Assembly: GCA_902479135.1 (NCBI GenBank)
Contig: CABSNU010000029.1
Span: 1-14,960 of the forward strand
Origin: an uncultured Collinsella sp.
Lineage (GTDB): Bacteria > Actinomycetota > Coriobacteriia > Coriobacteriales > Coriobacteriaceae
DNA: 14,960 nucleotides
Direction of reading: 5' to 3'
Positions 13,481-14,960 of the stretch are shown here, piece by piece. Made by a program: the position numbers and the translations under genes. Every line of letters starts with the position of its first letter. Within the stretch, counting starts at the first letter, position 1. Under the pieces are notes generated by a model that was not told the origin of the DNA, did no database searches, and saw only the letters and a list, made by a program, of their open reading frames with translations.

Positions 13481-14761
13481 ATGATTCGAGCTGCCCTGAC
13501 GGTCGAAGAGGCTCTGGAGGGTATGAAGGCCCTGGAGCCCAAGATTAAAAACTACGCGCGCCTGGTCGTCCGCAAGGGCGTAAACGTCAAGCCCGGCCAG
13601 GAGGTCGTCGTTCAGTCTCCGGTCGAGTGCGCGCCGTTTGCGCGCGTGGTGGTCGCGGAGGCCTATGCTGCCGGCGCCGGCCACGTGACGGTCATTTGGG
13701 CCGATGATGCCGTGACGAGGCTCACGTACGAGCATGTCGAGAAAGGCTATTTTGAGCAGACGCCCGAGTGGAAGCGCATGCAGCTGGATTCCTTGGCCCA
13801 GGATGGTGCCTGCTTTGTCTTTATCGAGGGTGCGGATCCTGCGGCCCTCAAGGGCATCGATCCAGCCAAGCCGGCCGCGGCATCCAAGGCGAGGAATACG
13901 CAGTGCAAAGTTTTCCGCCGTGGACTGGATTACAACATCAATCCGTGGTGCATCGCCGGCGCTCCGGTCGTGGCTTGGGCGCGCGAGGTGTTCCCGGGAG
14001 ACGCCGATGAGGTTGCAATCTATAAGCTGTGGAATGCGATTCTGCACACCGCTCGCGCCGATGGCCAGGACCCAGAGAGCGACTGGGAACTCCATGACGC
14101 CGCATTCGAAAAGAACCTGCGTTTCCTGAACGACAATCGTTTCGACCGCCTGCATTACACCGCGGCAAATGGAACCGATCTGACGATTGGCATGACGAAG
14201 GGTCACGAGTGGGCCGGCGGCAAGGGCAAGACGCCCGATGGACATCCCTTCTTCCCCAACATCCCCACCGAGGAAGTCTTCACTTCGCCCGATCGCATGC
14301 GCGCCGACGGTATCGTGTACTCGGCCATGCCGCTCATCCACCACGGCAATAAAGTCGACGATTTTTGGATTAAGTTCGAGGGCGGCCGCGTGGTGGACTA
14401 CGACGCCCGCGTGGGCAAGGCAACGCTCGCAAGTATCATCGATACTGACGAGGGCGCTGCTCACCTGGGAGAGGTCGCGCTCATTTCCAAGAACACGCCG
14501 ATCCGCGAAAGTGGTGTTCTGTTCTACGATACGCTCTATGACGAGAACGCCAGCTGCCATCTCGCGCTAGGTGTCGGTTTCCCCGAATGCATCGAGGGTG
14601 GGTATGACATGTCCAAGGAGGAGCTCCTGGAGCATGGCGTTAACGTCTCGAGCACGCACGTCGATTTTATGATCGGCACGGACGACATCGATATTACGGG
14701 CATTACGCCTGATGGACGTGAAGTTGTGATTTTCCAGAACGGCCAATGGAGTTGGGAATAG
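13481..14761 (+). CDS. M29-family metallo-aminopeptidase (AmpS/PepS type)
   Basis: A 426-residue cytoplasmic aminopeptidase that removes N-terminal residues from peptides using two metal ions. The ATG at 13481 is chosen because GGAG (13471-13474) lies 6 bases upstream; the in-frame ATG at 13469 has no site. The M29 metal ligands are all visible: Glu in PTEEVFTSPD (264/265), Glu 331 in LGEVALI, His 360 in ENASCHLALG, and His 393 and Asp 395 in STHVDFMIG. The family Tyr lies in FYDTLYDENA. Length is normal for M29 (about 400-420) and no lesion is seen. There is no signal peptide. The gene sits alone between the purC-operon terminator and a tRNA. The family is firm; substrate preference is not readable. 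Confidence 0.95.
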   Translation: MIRAALTVEEALEGMKALEPKIKNYARLVVRKGVNVKPGQEVVVQSPVECAPFARVVVAEAYAAGAGHVTVIWADDAVTRLTYEHVEKGYFEQTPEWKRMQLDSLAQDGACFVFIEGADPAALKGIDPAKPAAASKARNTQCKVFRRGLDYNINPWCIAGAPVVAWAREVFPGDADEVAIYKLWNAILHTARADGQDPESDWELHDAAFEKNLRFLNDNRFDRLHYTAANGTDLTIGMTKGHEWAGGKGKTPDGHPFFPNIPTEEVFTSPDRMRADGIVYSAMPLIHHGNKVDDFWIKFEGGRVVDYDARVGKATLASIIDTDEGAAHLGEVALISKNTPIRESGVLFYDTLYDENASCHLALGVGFPECIEGGYDMSKEELLEHGVNVSSTHVDFMIGTDDIDITGITPDGREVVIFQNGQWSWE

Positions 14762-14780
14762 TCCCAGACCGTGGTACAAT
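14752..14780 (+). promoter_or_regulatory. Promoter of tRNA-Lys
   Basis: TTGGGA (14752-14757) and TACAAT (14775-14780, 5/6 to consensus) are separated by 17 bases. The expected start, near 14787, is about 3 bases before the tRNA 5' end. The -35 box overlaps the last codons of the aminopeptidase gene. Confidence 0.65.
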
Positions 14781-14789
14781 GCCACCCGC

Positions 14790-14862
14790 GGGCCGTTAGC
14801 TCAGCTGGCAGAGCAGGGGACTTTTAATCCCAAGGTCCAGGGTTCGAACCCCTGACGGCCCA
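14790..14862 (+). tRNA. tRNA-Lys (anticodon UUU)
   Basis: A 73-base cloverleaf. The acceptor GGGCCGT (14790-14796) pairs with ACGGCCC (14855-14861), and the discriminator is A. The D arm contains TTAGCTCAGCTGG, the anticodon loop is CTTTTAA (anticodon UUU, Lys), and the T arm has GGTTCGAACC. There is no variable-arm extension. The 3' CCA is not encoded (CCC follows the discriminator), so it must be added enzymatically. Confidence 0.97.
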
Positions 14863-14876
14863 CCCAAAGATTGTTG

Positions 14877-14905
14877 AGACGGTCAACTTCGGTTGGCCGT
14901 CTTTT
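14877..14905 (+). terminator. Terminator of tRNA-Lys with a UUCG loop
   Basis: AGACGGTCAAC (14877-14887) pairs with GTTGGCCGTCT (14892-14902), with one T-G wobble, around a TTCG tetraloop, and a TTTT run ends the hairpin. It lies 15 bases after the tRNA. Confidence 0.92.
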
Positions 14906-14947
14906 AATATGAGAAAGCCATTGTCAATAGGCATGTTCATTCGAGCC

Positions 14948-14960
14948 CGGTTTAAAACCG
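14948..14960. repeat. Small palindrome at the right window edge
   Basis: CGGTTT and AAACCG flank a central A. The repeat is cut by the window edge and may continue. The rest of 14906-14947 shows no gene or clear signal. Confidence 0.3.

Noticed and set aside
13451..14560. 369-codon open frame on the - strand opposite the aminopeptidase
   Set aside because: It is a shadow of the M29 gene, which has all its metal ligands. The antisense product shows no family motif.
1..14960. CRISPR arrays, insertion sequences, prophage genes or integrase near the tRNA
   Set aside because: No regularly spaced repeats, transposase or integrase motifs were seen. The tRNA could serve as an integration site, but nothing in the 55 bases after its terminator shows it.

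Overview
The window reads as a chromosomal segment of a high-GC Gram-positive gut actinobacterium, most likely a Coriobacteriia member of the Collinsella type. This is inferred from the mix of GC-rich codon use, a sortase-anchored BIG2 surface protein with a LANTG signal, a Tat-exported lipoprotein, a TSCPD protein and a class I SAICAR synthase. No database search was possible, so the genus is an inference. Every supported gene is on the + strand.

Layout. Bases 1-1158 are the 3' part of purB (adenylosuccinate lyase), cut by the left edge. A 294-base gap follows. It holds inverted repeats and a promoter-like region with a run of ten G between a possible -35 and -10. Bases 1453-4803 encode a 1116-residue secreted, wall-anchored protein: an AT-richer N-terminal half of unknown fold, then five BIG2-like Ig domains, a Pro-rich linker and a LANTG sorting signal. 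A strong terminator ends it. A further 270 bases carry possible RNA structure and a second strong terminator. Then come two overlapping genes: an extracytoplasmic amino-acid-type binding protein (5145-5981) and a membrane sensor diguanylate cyclase (5978-7777). Next is a TSCPD mini-protein (7891-8154) overlapping a Tat lipoprotein of unknown function (8154-9365).

Further right, an OmpR-family response regulator (9519-10256) overlaps its histidine kinase (10253-11818). purC (11928-12815) follows and directly abuts a small two-TM membrane protein (12816-13391), closed by a strong terminator. An M29 aminopeptidase (13481-14761) and a tRNA-Lys(UUU) with its own promoter and terminator end the window.

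How the genes work together. purB and purC serve the same purine pathway but are separated by about 10.8 kb of surface and signalling genes. The binding protein and cyclase look like one pathway from an external solute to c-di-GMP. The regulator and kinase are a standard two-component pair. The most interesting points are the possible phase-variable promoter of the surface protein, the mosaic composition of that protein, the orphan binding-protein/cyclase pair, and the structured, terminator-ended leader in front of that pair.
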